Made by a program: the position numbers and the translations under genes. The notes under the pieces were generated by a model. The model worked only from the letters and a program-made list of their open reading frames with translations. It was not told where the DNA came from and made no database searches. Positions 10,235 through 20,872 of a stretch of DNA of 31,500 nucleotides are shown one piece after another (positions within the stretch are counted from its first letter, which is position 1; the number at the start of each line of letters is the position of its first letter). Origin of the DNA: Chrysomallon squamiferum (Eukaryota; Mollusca; Gastropoda; Neomphalida; Peltospiridae); contig CM022672.1 of assembly GCA_012295275.1 (NCBI GenBank), positions 14,882,125-14,913,624 of the forward strand, given 5' to 3'.

Positions 10235-10280
<46 letters not shown>
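10235..10280. repeat. (AC)n microsatellite
   Basis: About 23 AC units; the minus-strand translation is an alternating Cys-Val run. Confidence 0.96.
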
Positions 10281-10282
<2 letters not shown>

Positions 10283-10363
10283 CGCAAAGAGAAATATACA
10301 AATATACATATTTATATAACAATAACAACAGAAACAACAATAATAATAATAACAATTATAATA

Positions 10364-10402
<39 letters not shown>

Positions 10403-10616
10403 ATTAAATAAAAATAAATACATTTTTGCATGTTTGACACTTTATAAATGTCAGTGCGAGACTGCAGAGTCGTCCATTTTTTTTTGTTTTTTAACTAAAA
10501 CAAGTTTATATGAAAAGTGTCACCTTAAACATTTAGCCATTTGTCTTATCCCGGAGACTTCTATTTTAATGTGTTTTTCTTCTTTTATTACTTGTTTTTC
10601 TTTCGATTATTCTTGA

Positions 10617-10617
<1 letters not shown>

Positions 10618-10665
<48 letters not shown>

Positions 10666-10683
10666 CATCATCATCATCATCAT
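10618..10683. repeat. (ATT)n/(ATC)n microsatellite
   Basis: ATT repeat grading into ATC repeat. A TTTATT at 10619-10624 reads AATAAA on the minus strand and is a possible but weak poly(A) signal for the RING gene. Confidence 0.93.
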
Positions 10684-11144
10684 TATCACATGAAAAAATG
10701 TTTTCATTAAGCATGTAAAATTTGTGCATTCACATAATAATCATCTTCGCAAGGCATTATAACATCACATATAATGAATTCATTTAAATGTAATTTATAC
10801 GCAGTGGCAGTTCTTCAGGATAAATGTCAACAATAACCATCAACAATATTTATCAGTATTTATCTTGATCAATCAAAAACAAAAATGTTCTAATCTCATA
10901 GATTTGCCTTATAAAAAAAAAAGTTCTAATTAAATTAAATTACAAACAAACAAATAAACACACAAATACACATATAAATAAATAAATAAATAAATAAATA
11001 TAATAAAATAAAATAAAAAAAAAGAAAACGAAGTCAAATCCATCGGAAAGTAAACTGGCATTCAAAAATACGTAAATTGTACAAGTAACATAACGAGAAA
11101 GTTAGTGGTTTTTCTTGTTTCATTTGTTATTCTTAAAAGTATTG

Positions 11145-11378
11145 TCATATATGAATCAACTGCTGAAGAACGCTAACTCCCAACATAGCGATACATGATC
11201 TCCAGTTAAAGTTTCTTAGAGGGATGTAGTTTCTACTGAGGCTGTCCATGCTGATAGCTCGTTGGACAACGGTGTTCATGAACGACTGTTCTCGGCGGTT
11301 TCCGTCACGAATCAGCAGCCTCTTCGGAATTGCAATGAGAACGGATTCGAGCGTTATGTCCGTTTGACATCCGCGATC
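11145..11378 (-). CDS. Candidate terminal coding exon B of the RING-finger gene
   Basis: On the minus strand a strong acceptor, ttttgactttcag, is followed at 11378 by 77 open codons and a TGA at 11147-11145. It has no ATG at its start and so looks like an internal frame, but it starts in phase 0, exactly matching the phase-0 donor of the RING exon at 13501. GC content is clearly above the surrounding DNA, and codons look coding. Joined to the RING exon it gives a 194-residue protein. The segment starts DRGCQTDITLESVL, has a basic stretch (IPKRLLIRDGNRRE) and ends with a hydrophobic tail (CIAMLGVSVLQQLIHI). I recognise no domain. A shorter candidate exon at 11902-12066 is an alternative end for the same transcript. 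Confidence 0.55.
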   Translation of the reverse strand, partial: DRGCQTDITLESVLIAIPKRLLIRDGNRREQSFMNTVVQRAISMDSLSRNYIPLRNFNWRSCIAMLGVSVLQQLIHI

Positions 11379-11901
11379 CTGAAAGTCAAAATAACAGTTT
11401 TATTATTATTATTGTTGCTGTTGTTGTTGTTGTTGTTGTTGTGTATTTAAAATCATTAAACAGATTTATGTAGTAGTGTAAGTGTCTAGAATTTTAGAGG
11501 TACCAGAAACGAATCTTTTTTTTTACTTTTACTTATTTTTCCGTTCCGCCCAGTTCCCCATAAGATATATAATAAATAAATAAATAAATAAATATAATGA
11601 TGTACGTGCTTTCATCGACTTAGGAGAGTACATATGAAATATGTCCTGAATAATGGAAGTAACCGTGACGTGTAATATAAAACGGTTCACTTTCATTTAA
11701 AACAAACACTGACGCCTAATTATTTTAAACAAACCAGAGGTTTGTTCAATGTTTGTTTATTAATTCAATTAGAAATCCAGGGTCAAAACAGAGGTTAAAA
11801 TTTGGTCGAAACAAAAAGAAATTTCTTCTTGCATTTTTATGTGTACAATTTCGAGCAAATCAAATTAACTGCCCCTGTTTAAACAAAACGTCCCCATACA
11901 T

Positions 11902-12066
11902 TCATATCCAAGATGGGTAACCGTTCTGCCGATAGCCATGACTGACGAAGTAGTAGCAAGAGTTGGCGAATTCCAGTTTGTCTTTGTTAGTTCTAAGAGT
12001 AAAACATAGGTAGCTTAACATTTTGTAGTCAGTGTGTTCTGTTGGATTGGACACAATCACACAATG
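11902..12066 (-). CDS. Candidate alternative terminal exon A of the RING-finger gene
   Basis: On the minus strand an acceptor (ctattttcagctcgtag) is followed at 12066 by 54 open codons in phase 0, ending at TGA 11904-11902. The first residues are HCVIVSNPTEHTDYK and the end is FVSHGYRQNGYPSWI. The last twenty codons favour C or T in third positions (GCC AAC, TAC TAC, TTC GTC) and the GC content rises, which suggests real coding. Spliced from the RING exon it would give a 171-residue protein with a different tail from exon B. A weak internal phase-0 donor (TTC|GTCAGT) could let it join exon B instead. No domain is recognised. It may be a chance open stretch of moderate GC. Confidence 0.35.
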   Translation of the reverse strand, partial: HCVIVSNPTEHTDYKMLSYLCFTLRTNKDKLEFANSCYYFVSHGYRQNGYPSWI

Positions 12067-13272
12067 CTACGAGCTGAAAATAGCTTGAAAATAACAAGCA
12101 ATGCTTCTGTTGTGCTTATTTTATATTTTCTGTTTTGTTCTTCGTATCTAAGATTTTTTTCATGTTCCAGTTAATATATATAATTTCAAACAATATACAA
12201 ATAATGTAGCGAATTTTACTTTTTTCCTCATCGCCTCTGAAAGACAGAAAAAAACCCAGTCTGCCCATGCCTTATCCACAAATAATCACACACTTCGCTA
12301 AATTCAATAAGTATCATACTTTTCAGAACAAAAAAAAACAACTTTTTTTTTAATACATATATATATATATATTTTCTTCTTTTTTTTTCTCTTTTTTTTG
12401 CAGCCATAAACAACATTTTATATTAAGAATACAATTAATAACTACACTGAGAATAATAACATTAACCAGATCCCTGCATGCGATTAATTAACAACGTATT
12501 CTGTTTGCACCTGCAATATTGATTTACAAGAATTACTCACATTTTAATGATACATTTCTGGTGTCAGTTCATCCGAATTGGCCGGTACACAGATATTGAT
12601 TACACAAAACATTATACTCATTTCTTTTCACGGACTATTGACAAGGCTTGAGTGAAGGTCAAGAAAATTCGTAAAAAATAAATAATAAAATAAAAACCGA
12701 TAGCACGTTATATTTTAATGGAAACGAACAGCTAAAACTACAGACAAATTAGCAGAAAAAGTAAGTACAACAATAATTAATGTATTTGTGAATGATGGAA
12801 AAGAAAATAACAAAAGTATACCATGTCGATTTCTCAATGTATTTTCTCTATACATTTGGTTACACCTACCTTGAAAAAAAAAAAAAAAAAAAAATGTAGC
12901 GCGCAGAACAAAATCGTTAACAAATCATTAGTAACATCTGGTCTTTTAACAATTACTATTAACCTCTGGTATGGTTCGATGAAACACCTGTTAGATGTTA
13001 CTTTTACAAATCATTCAGCTTAATACGTCTTCCATTTCACATTCAAACAGAAAAATTGTTTTCAAATTTTAAAATATTTAATAGCAAAGGAAATTATTAC
13101 AAGAGATGCACGGAGAATTATATAGTTTATGGGTGTGTTTGTTTCTTTTTATTGTGAGGTTTTTTAAATTTAATAAACCCTTAAGATGATGAAACCATTT
13201 CAAAAAGTCATTTAAGCAAAGACTTTTTTTAAATCGTAACTTGAAAACAAATCTCTGCCTTATACGTATATA

Positions 13273-13278
<6 letters not shown>

Positions 13279-13321
<43 letters not shown>
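13279..13321. repeat. (GA)n microsatellite
   Basis: About 21 GA units inside the RING-gene intron. Confidence 0.96.
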
Positions 13322-13326
<5 letters not shown>

Positions 13327-13500
13327 TGTCTAGATTTTACGTTTAGCTTGAATATTTAATTACACTATCAGAATATGCCAATACTGTAAAATAACTGATA
13401 TTTGCTTCTTTCTATAATCAAATTTTTTTTTGTAAAAAAAATATAAAAAATGTTCACAATCTGAAATTAATGTCGAAATTTTCTGTAACCTCTGACCCAC

Positions 13501-13851
13501 CTGCTTAGATCCGATGTGTTTCTTGTACGCTCCGACTGCTTCCGACACAGTCTTGTTTTTTGTTGTGAATCGAACCAGGTTGGTCAGTCTAATGGAGTAG
13601 TGACAGTCAGGTGTGGGGCACAGAAAATGTCCGATCTCGGCGTGTCTGGGATCGTACCTTCCCGCCAGTTTAGCTTCTCTTATTACCTCCTCTCTCAGTT
13701 TGGTCAGGCAGTCAGAACAAAACGTGTGACCGCAGGGAAGGATTCTGGGTTTTCGGAACAGCTCGCCACACAAGTAACACGCCAGCGACGAATGCCACGC
13801 CACGACACTGTCCTCTGAACAGCAGCTTTCCTCCATCATCCCGGTCACCAT
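13501..13851 (-). CDS. First coding exon of a RING-finger protein (probable E3 ubiquitin ligase)
   Basis: From ATG 13851 (context AATATGG, good Kozak) 117 codons run to a phase-0 donor, AAGCAG|GTGGGT. The frame also stays open farther upstream but without an ATG, so this start is chosen on context. A C3HC4 RING is clear, with ligands Cys25, Cys28, Cys40, His42, Cys45, Cys48, Cys78 and Cys83 (CYLC, LPCGHTFCSDC, CPTPDC). The loop before the last pair is long (29 residues) and the last pair has four residues between instead of the usual two. It is followed by FTTKNKTVSEAV, similar in position to the post-RING segment of TRIM/RNF proteins. RINGs of this type recruit E2 enzymes for ubiquitin transfer. 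No B-box or NHL/SPRY domain is seen. Downstream exons are proposed at 11902-12066 or 11145-11378. Confidence 0.85.
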
Positions 13852-13869
13852 ATTTCCGTCATTCACCAA

Positions 13870-14738
13870 TTTTTGACAAATGAATGATCCCCGATTTTCA
13901 CCGATATTAATTTGTCGATATCGTGATGATCCTACTAGACTTTTTTCTTGTTCTGTTTTTTTTTTTTTTTTTAATTAAAATTATTTGACTGTATATCTGT
14001 TTTAATCACGTTTAATCTCACCTCAGATAGTGTGGGTGGGATATACTCCGCAGTTTTTTATTTTTTACAGAAGCTGGTGACGGATGTTCGATAATGCATT
14101 CTGTCAAAGATCCACACGAATTACCATCAGTACTACATCACAGCGCAAATTGTCGTGTTCACATTAAAAAAAACATCTCCAAGGTCGTCACCAGTAACTG
14201 ACGATAATTTTAACCCCTGTTTGAACATTTATGCCAATTTAGTATCAAGGGTTTTGCTTTCATACTGTGACCAAATTCAACCCGACAATGGGTTTTAATC
14301 CGTTGTGCAGGTGCAACGTCCTTGTCCGATTGTTTGGCCGTGTCTTTTTATGAGCGTGTCGGCTCGGGATGCAGCGTGTTTGGGACTGGCTCGATGCTGA
14401 AAGAATTCTTGCGATCGATACATCAGCGCGGTGGCGCTTTTGTTACCGACTCGGCGTTTCTATGGGTTTATAGTTAGTAGAACCAATATGGCAGATGCTT
14501 AAACAGGAAATTACGTCCCGAAACTGATCACAAATTTTTACTGCTGTTGTTTTAAGTTCCATCTTTGTTTCTTCTTATCCTTTTTTTTTTTTTTTTTTTT
14601 TTTTACATTTTTTTTTAAATTTTATTATTATTTTTTACTTATATTTTAAAATTTATTGCGTTATTATTATTCCAAGACGGTCAGAGTTTACTGTCTTTTC
14701 CAACTCTATATATTTATTTTCATTTTCTCGTTATTTTA

Positions 14739-14775
<37 letters not shown>

Positions 14776-17032
14776 TTATTCGTTTATTTTTATTATGATC
14801 CATTTTTAGGCTTAGGTTTGGGGTTTGCTAGTGGTAACGCCCATAAACATAGTGCTGGTTGAAAAGATCCCCTTACCTGACCATTTTTGTTTTCTCACCA
14901 CCGTTTTAAGAAACACAGTAACAATACTCAAATCTGTTAAATATCATTTTGTATTCTTTGTGCTAAATGTTTGTTTTTTTTTTTTTTATATACAATTCTA
15001 GATAATTCATTAAAAATTAATTTCTACCACTACATAATTACTGATAAAGATTTTATATATAAAGTTCAGTAAATAAACGGCTTCCCAAAACTGTCAGAGA
15101 AAAGATGGATGTTTACAGCTTCCTAACGATGAATGAAGTGTAAATTTCACAGCTGTCCGAAGAGTTACGAAATCAAAATTGTTACGTAACAGACCGGACA
15201 ATTACGAACCAATGATAATTGTTACGACATACATTGAAAGAAAATCGTTTCCAGTTGGTTAATATTACATAAAAGGTTATGTTGTAAAGTTAATGTATAG
15301 CAACTATATCACTGCAGTCTCAGTCTTGAAAAAAAAAAAAAAAAAAATCTATCGATAATCAGAATAAATTCACATGTGAAGTCCTAACGTTTTCAGTTAT
15401 ACTACTAATTAATTTCTGTGAAGAACAATCTGATAATAAATTTAATGATAAGACCTTGATTATTTTTCTTAATTACGAGACCGTCATTATTTCCTTAATG
15501 ATAAGACAATATTTAATGCTCATTTGTTAAATGTAACTTATAATTTGTAACTTAAGAGGTGTCTGTAACATTAACACAACTAATCAGCCACTGTTTAAGA
15601 CTGTTTGTACAGTCAGGACTAACGGGGTAATACTAATAGGGATGGACAAGACAACTATTTGTGGAATCACTCCCCCCCACTTAGAATATACATAATAGTT
15701 GCAGCTGTATATAATACTGTTTCTTGACCTCCGATAAAACTTTTATTTTTTGTCCATTTGTAGGTTTCCCTGTAATGGCCCCGTATTAAAACTTGTTTTA
15801 CGGATTGACCGCCTTTATCTGAAATAAATTTTGCACACCACTGAGAGCATAGGGCTATGATTAATTGATTGATTAGAGGTCAATAACATGTCCTTTCCTA
15901 GTACTACTACTACTGATGATGATGATGTTGATGAAGATTAGTCCGTACAAAATGTAATCTGTTTCAGTTTGAAAACTGTTCCTCCAGGGGAACTAACTCG
16001 TAAGAACGAGAGTAAATGCCCTTGAAGCCCTCTCACGTATACTATCATAAAAAATGGTTGAATTCCAAATTATCATGGCTTCCAAATGGTGATTTGAACA
16101 TCTTTTATCGCTTTTTAGAGCAAATTGTAACTACAGAATCATGACGGTTTTAATTATTGTGCTGAGTTTTGAAATTCATAAATGTCAGAGGTTTGTTTAT
16201 ATTACTAATTCAATTGATTTTTAAAATAAAGCTGGAAACATTGTAAATTAATATCTTATTTTATATTTTTATTCTTTCTTTTTTTTTTTCTTTTTTCTTA
16301 ATAATAAAAGGGAAACTGAAAAAGTCAGTCATATCATAAAACATGAACATAAAACTGACTTCTATTTACAAAAAGGATTATTATTATTTTTTAAATAAAC
16401 AAAACAACTTGTATAATAATAAATAATCAAAATCGTATAACAGTAAATGAGTAAATGAATACTTAGTTTAATAGTCATATTAGTATCTTTTTCATAGTTT
16501 TTATGAAAAATGTTTTAGCATTTCTTTATTTTAGGCATCGGATGCTGCTTTTAATAAGATTTTCATTGGATAATCTAATACTAAAGTTAATGTTATTTTG
16601 TTAAAACTATATTTCAAACATTTATTTGAGAACATTTACTCAATCTGATTTATTTTCAGAAATAAAATAAATTGATACATTTACATGTGTAATCTGACAT
16701 GTTATTGAATCTTCCAATCAGTTTTGTAACAGTAGTTCCACAAAAAAAGTAAAAAGATTGCTGCAGTTGTCAGATTAAAAGCTTTCAACATGTTATATTC
16801 AGCTTCAAATTAAGTAAGATATCTACAATAATAATAATAATTATTATAATTTTTTATATCTTGGTATTTACTATCTGTCTTAATATTTATTTTAATTTTT
16901 CTCATTAATTATTATTTTTCTCATATTTAAGTTTCTCCTGTGTAGTCTGACCATTTTCAGTTATTGTATTTAATAAATTAATTTATCTAATAAATTATAA
17001 AGTAATTAATTGTGTTTCTTAAGGTATGAATA
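13870..17032. other. Intergenic region between the divergent RING and zinc-finger genes
   Basis: No supported coding exon. The first 650 bases after the RING exon, especially 14040-14520, are richer in G, C and CpG than any other non-coding part of the window, and may carry promoters. The rest is AT-rich with poly-T at 14581-14604, (ATT)n at 14741-14775 and poly-A at about 15329-15347. An upstream non-coding exon of the zinc-finger gene may lie here, because an acceptor-like ttcttaag occurs just before its ATG. Confidence 0.5.
14040..14520. promoter_or_regulatory. CpG-richer candidate promoter region
   Basis: Between 14290 and 14460 CG dinucleotides are frequent (for example gcgtgtcggctcgg and gatcagcgcg-like stretches), against AT-rich DNA on both sides. 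It lies about 0.2-0.6 kb upstream of the RING start codon on the minus strand and upstream of the + strand zinc-finger gene. A CCAATATGGC sequence at about 14482-14491 resembles CCAAT or YY1-type sites. No TATA box is clearly placed. Confidence 0.35.
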
Positions 17033-17040
17033 ATGGCTGA
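17026..17040 (+). promoter_or_regulatory. Four-codon upstream ORF overlapping the main start codon
   Basis: ATG AAT AAT GGC TGA at 17026-17040 begins seven bases before the main ATG (17033), in another frame, and stops seven bases into the main frame. If the 5' UTR includes 17024-17032 it could lower initiation at 17033 or work by re-initiation. If an upstream exon is joined after ttcttaag (ending 17023), the uORF is retained. Confidence 0.4.
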
Positions 17041-17441
17041 AGATCCTTCTACACCAAGCAGTGATATTGATTCTAGATCTGGGCAAAGCACAGTGGCCCG
17101 TCTCCTCTTGCAAGGAACCGTGCCACAGCAGAACCAGACGGACAGTAACAACTGTGACAGGAAAGCTGAGGACGACAATTCAACATCTGCTCTGAAAGTC
17201 ATTGTTTCTGAAGCACAGGTCCAGGATGACCAGTCTTTTGAAGTGGAGAGTATAGAAGACACAAGCCCAAACGTTCAGGATGGTGACAGTGGCAGCTACA
17301 GTCAAAGTGAGTTGTCGCCTGATGGCTATGCAGTAACTGCGTCAAATTTGAGTTCTTCTGGGAGGCTATACAGCTGTCGATTTTGTGACTTCTCCACAAT
17401 GACATACACACACCTGCAGCTTCATATGCCACGGCATGGAG
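17033..17441 (+). CDS. Exon 1 of Ikaros/hunchback-type C2H2 zinc-finger transcription factor
   Basis: ATG 17033 has A at -3 and G at +4. The exon codes 136 residues and ends in phase 1 at donor GGAG|GTTTGT (17442). Residues 1-110 are acidic, Ser/Gln/Asn-rich and probably disordered. The first C2H2 finger follows: Cys115, Cys118, His131, His135, in the form CRFCDFST...H...H. If the intron were retained, the frame would stop only two codons after the donor. The second exon supplies fingers 2-5. This is the N-terminal part of a probable nuclear, DNA-binding regulator. The family call rests on exon 2. Confidence 0.88.
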
Positions 17442-18352
17442 GTTTGTAGAGATTATGCAACCCTTGAGAGAGGCTGACTGATCACACTCCCCCATTGTTC
17501 ATTATATTAGACATATTCTCTGAGTAATTCATCTGTTTTCAGGGATAAATTATGTCTTTCTCTTGGTAGTCGACATGTTAAAATGAGTTCAGATACCAAA
17601 TTTCAGAAAAATATGCCAGGATGAGATGACCAAGTCCCTGCATCTAAATAATACAGTAAATATTTAATATTATGTTAAGGAATGAATGTTAAAGTGTTTC
17701 TGTCCCTTTTTATATTCCAGTGTCAGTTTGGTTTTATAACGTTAGATTGTTAGGTGTTTATGAACATGTCGGAAGCACTGGAGATATTTATACTTCTGTA
17801 TCTTAGCCCAGTTGTAAGTCTAGACTTTTTAGGTTTTTGGATCAAGGGATATGATGTTTCATTTTTAACTAGTAAAAAAATAGAGCTTAGGACATGATAC
17901 TTAGTTTTCTTGGATTCTAATCCAGTGGTTGCTGAAACTACTCAGAACTAAATGTTCTAAGAAAACTTGTATTTTTATATCTTAGAATAGTGGAGGTGTA
18001 TTGTATGCAGTGTAGGAGTTTTGAGATAGAGAGTAGTGTTTGTAAAAGGAGTTTTTAAACTGCTTTCACATCTAAATGATTACTTTCAGATATTTTTGCA
18101 GAAAAAGACCAAAAATTAATGCTTTTCTTCACTTCATTTGCTGTGTTGATTTATTATAAAAATAATCTTTCTGCTTTATTAATATTTTCAAATTTCCTTA
18201 TAAAGAAAATAAAAAACAAAAGTTTGTTTTGAAACTATTTTTATTTTACTCTGATTAAATGCAGCTAGATTATATTAACCCCAAATACTATATTCTTTAA
18301 GTAATTTGTTAAATTATGCTTTACCATTTCTTAACATATTTTTTCTTTACAG
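17442..18352 (+). other. Intron of the zinc-finger gene
   Basis: 911 nt, GT at 17442 (GTTTGTAG) and AG at 18351-18352 after a T-rich tract (ttttttctttacag). It separates finger 1 from finger 2 within the linker, in phase 1. T-rich and otherwise featureless. Confidence 0.85.
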
Positions 18353-19683
18353 GCCTGAAGGCCTTAAAATGTCCACTCTGCGACTACTCAACGAATGACA
18401 AAAGCAATTTTAGACGACACAAACGATTACACCAGAGGAACAACCCAGCAACTCTTCTGCGTTGTGGAAAGTGTGAGTTCTCCACTGTTCTTCCACGAAA
18501 GATACGCGAACACTACAGCCACGACCACGGCGAAGAGTACTCATCTCCTATGCAACCATTGCCACCTTCGTGTCCACCAGTGGTCCGTATCCAAGGATAC
18601 AGAACAGACCATTTCAATGGAAGGAGTCACGGCCATTGCTCGTCAGGCATGGTTCCCGTGAGTTCAGGGTCAATTCATCCCCTGATTGCTTCAGTTCAGC
18701 CTGGGCTTCATTTCACTGGAGCAAATCCTCCAATGATGACAAACTGCCTGGCTCAGTTTCAGCCGTACGAAACCCCACTGCATCCAAGCTCACAAGAAAC
18801 GCACATGGCATCGGACTACCTTAGATCAATTGTGTCAAACATCATCACGTCACATCAAGCTCCTCGTCTGCCTGCGTCCAGCACAATAACGTCATCAAGC
18901 TTTTACCTGCCACCTCCTCCCATGGAGGCAGTGCACAACATGTCGGCTGCAGTCGCTCGTTCAGTTCCCGACCAGCGCATGCATGTCGATGACTCTGACG
19001 ATGATGTTGTAGTGAAATCGGAACCTGTTGAGTGTAACGGTACATCTGATGTGTCCAGCTCGGCCAGCATGTCAAATCTTAGTCACTGTGATGGAACAAG
19101 AAAAACTGAAGCTGAAACCACTCACAGACAGTCGTGTCACAACGGCACTGACAACGGCAGCAGCAACAACAACAGCACCTTCACTGACAGAAATAACGAA
19201 GCATCCTCATCATCAGCTGATTTAGCCAGTTTTGTGCATTCTTCAGAGGCAGCTACCGCGTCGAACAGCCACCGCAGAGCAAGTGATGCGCAGGTGACGA
19301 TAAAACACGAAATTTCAAACGTCGGGATACAGTGCGTGTTGCCTTCGGTGAAACCGGAACCCGCAGACTCGGCTGATAACACTGCTCAACGAAGAACGCG
19401 ACACCGATGTATCGACAGAGGCATACAGTGCGAGCTCATTTCGTCCGGACGGAGTTTCAACTTCAGAACAGTGTCCGAGACAAATAGCGATGGTCAGCAG
19501 AATTTCAGCACTGTCCAGACAAAGTGTCCTCACTGCGGGGTGACTTTCGATGACGAGGTTTTGTTTTCTATTCACATTGGCTGTCACAGCCATACTGATC
19601 CCTTTGTGTGCAATGTTTGTGGCAAGCCGTGCTACAATAAATACGGATTTTACTCTCATATTATGAGAGGACATCAGCTTTAA
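18353..19683 (+). CDS. Exon 2 of Ikaros/hunchback-type C2H2 zinc-finger transcription factor
   Basis: G 17441 plus GC makes Gly137, and the frame continues to TAA 19681-19683, giving a 579-residue protein. Finger 2 uses Cys143, Cys146, His159, His163. Finger 3 uses Cys174, Cys177, His190, His195. A long Ser/His/Pro-rich linker holds three SUMO consensus sites: VKSE (Lys358), IKHE (Lys454), VKPE (Lys470). The C-terminal pair uses Cys528, Cys531, His544, His548 and Cys556, Cys559, His572, His577. The pattern IHIGCHS.TDPFVCN.CG and SHIMRGH at the extreme end is the hallmark of Ikaros-family dimerisation fingers, also seen at the hunchback C-terminus. Ikaros proteins usually have four N-terminal fingers; only three are visible here. 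Expected role: a dimerising nuclear repressor or activator in development. Ikaros versus hunchback orthology cannot be settled by eye. Confidence 0.88.
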
Positions 19684-20839
19684 TGAGTTTAATGCTTACA
19701 TTTGTTACGTTGTTAGTTTTTAAATTAGAAAAGTTCAAAAGACGTGTTCTTTAATTTTTTAACGATACATTTTTAACAGGTGTTTTTTTTTTTGTTTTTT
19801 TTCAAAATATGAGATGCTACTTTTATTGGCATCTGTCTCTTCTGTTTATCATTTTATTTGTTTCTTTTTTTTCTTTTCTTTTTTTAAATTCAGGATATTG
19901 TTTGGGAAAATAATTCCCGTTTTATATTCTTTGAATTCTGGTGCTTTTTAGTTAAGTCATATTTCCAGTATTTTTTGGTTTTACTTATTGTAAAGTAAGT
20001 TAATTTTCAAAGCAGTTTTTAATATATATTTGTTTTCATCTTTTTCACACACATTACATCCAGATATTCATTTAATTTTATGTTGGCTTGGTAAATGTGT
20101 TATTTTGATACTGATTTTTAAAAAATATTTTATAAAGCTTAATTGCTCTAAGCTAAGTTCGAATATTACAGAAATTGTTAATAATAATAATAACAATAAA
20201 TACAAAACTAATCGTTATTGCAATTAAAAAAAATTTCTAAACTGATACACTAATCAAATTTTTTTTTTTTTTTTTTTAATATTCTGCCATGGATTCCAGG
20301 CAAATTTTATTTTATATCTTATAGATATTTTATCAGTGTTATGAGTAACATTTTTGCAGATATGATTACTTTTCAGTTGACTTTATGTCAATTTTTGCTT
20401 TTTTTTTTTAAAGTTTTATACTATATTTTGTTTTCAGTTTGGGTATATAGGTAATGAGTACGAATCTGTGATGTTTCATGGGATTCAGAGCATTCTATTT
20501 ATGTTTCACAATTTTGTATTTCGTTTGATTTAAATTTTGTTATTGTTATTTATAACAGCCAACCATAAAGTCATCAGAATAACTACCATCCACTGGGGTA
20601 TTTATAAGACATGTATTTCAGTTTTGTTTTTGTTTTTAAATTGAGAAACAAAATGTAAAAAGAAAAGTGTAAAATAGACATAGTTTTACAATATTGCTCT
20701 AGAAAAGATTTATTACTTTGAATCATGCCAAAAATGTATTGAAGATGAATTTCAACTTTGGTTTCTTCCTTCAGAAAATACAGTAATAACTGTGACACAT
20801 AACAAATCTGCAGTTTTTACTTGTTGTGGAATTTTTAAA

Positions 20840-20872
<33 letters not shown>

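Larger units (their letters stand above)
9781..11144. other. Gene-free region, probable 3' flank/UTR of the minus-strand RING gene
   Basis: No convincing coding exon on either strand. The + strand is A-rich here, so the minus strand is T-rich, as in the other transcribed non-coding parts of this window. It holds (AC)n at 10235-10280, (AAT)n at about 10337-10400, (ATT)n at 10618-10683 and (AAAT)n at about 10976-11000. A SINE-like fragment lies near 10035-10120. Confidence 0.5.
11379..13500 (-). other. Intron region of the RING-finger gene
   Basis: 2122 nt between donor CAG|GTGGGT (13500) and the acceptor before exon B. Mostly AT-rich, A-rich on the + strand. It holds the candidate exon A (11902-12066), a (GTT)n stretch at about 11412-11442, a poly-A run at 12874-12893 and a (GA)n tract at 13279-13321. 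A better-than-background patch at 12545-12645 has stops in all minus-strand frames before its donor-like site. Confidence 0.5.

Noticed and set aside
12228-12416. Minus-strand 62-residue Lys/Arg/Phe-rich open frame
   Set aside because: It spans poly-A, poly-T and (AT)n tracts with no homology or splice support.
12545-12645. Minus-strand patch with an acceptor-like site and a strong GTGAGT donor-like site
   Set aside because: All three frames meet a stop before the donor. It could be a non-coding exon but I cannot support it as coding.
13852-13869. Start of the RING protein at 13869
   Set aside because: That codon is TTG. The first ATG in frame is at 13851 and has a good Kozak context.
14808-14832. 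Telomere-like TTAGG..TTAGGTTTGGGG sequence
   Set aside because: Only two irregular units; chance in T/G-rich DNA.
18395-19674. Several 65-119 residue open frames on both strands inside the zinc-finger exon
   Set aside because: They are shadow frames of the real coding sequence; only the frame with C2H2 fingers continues across the intron in phase.
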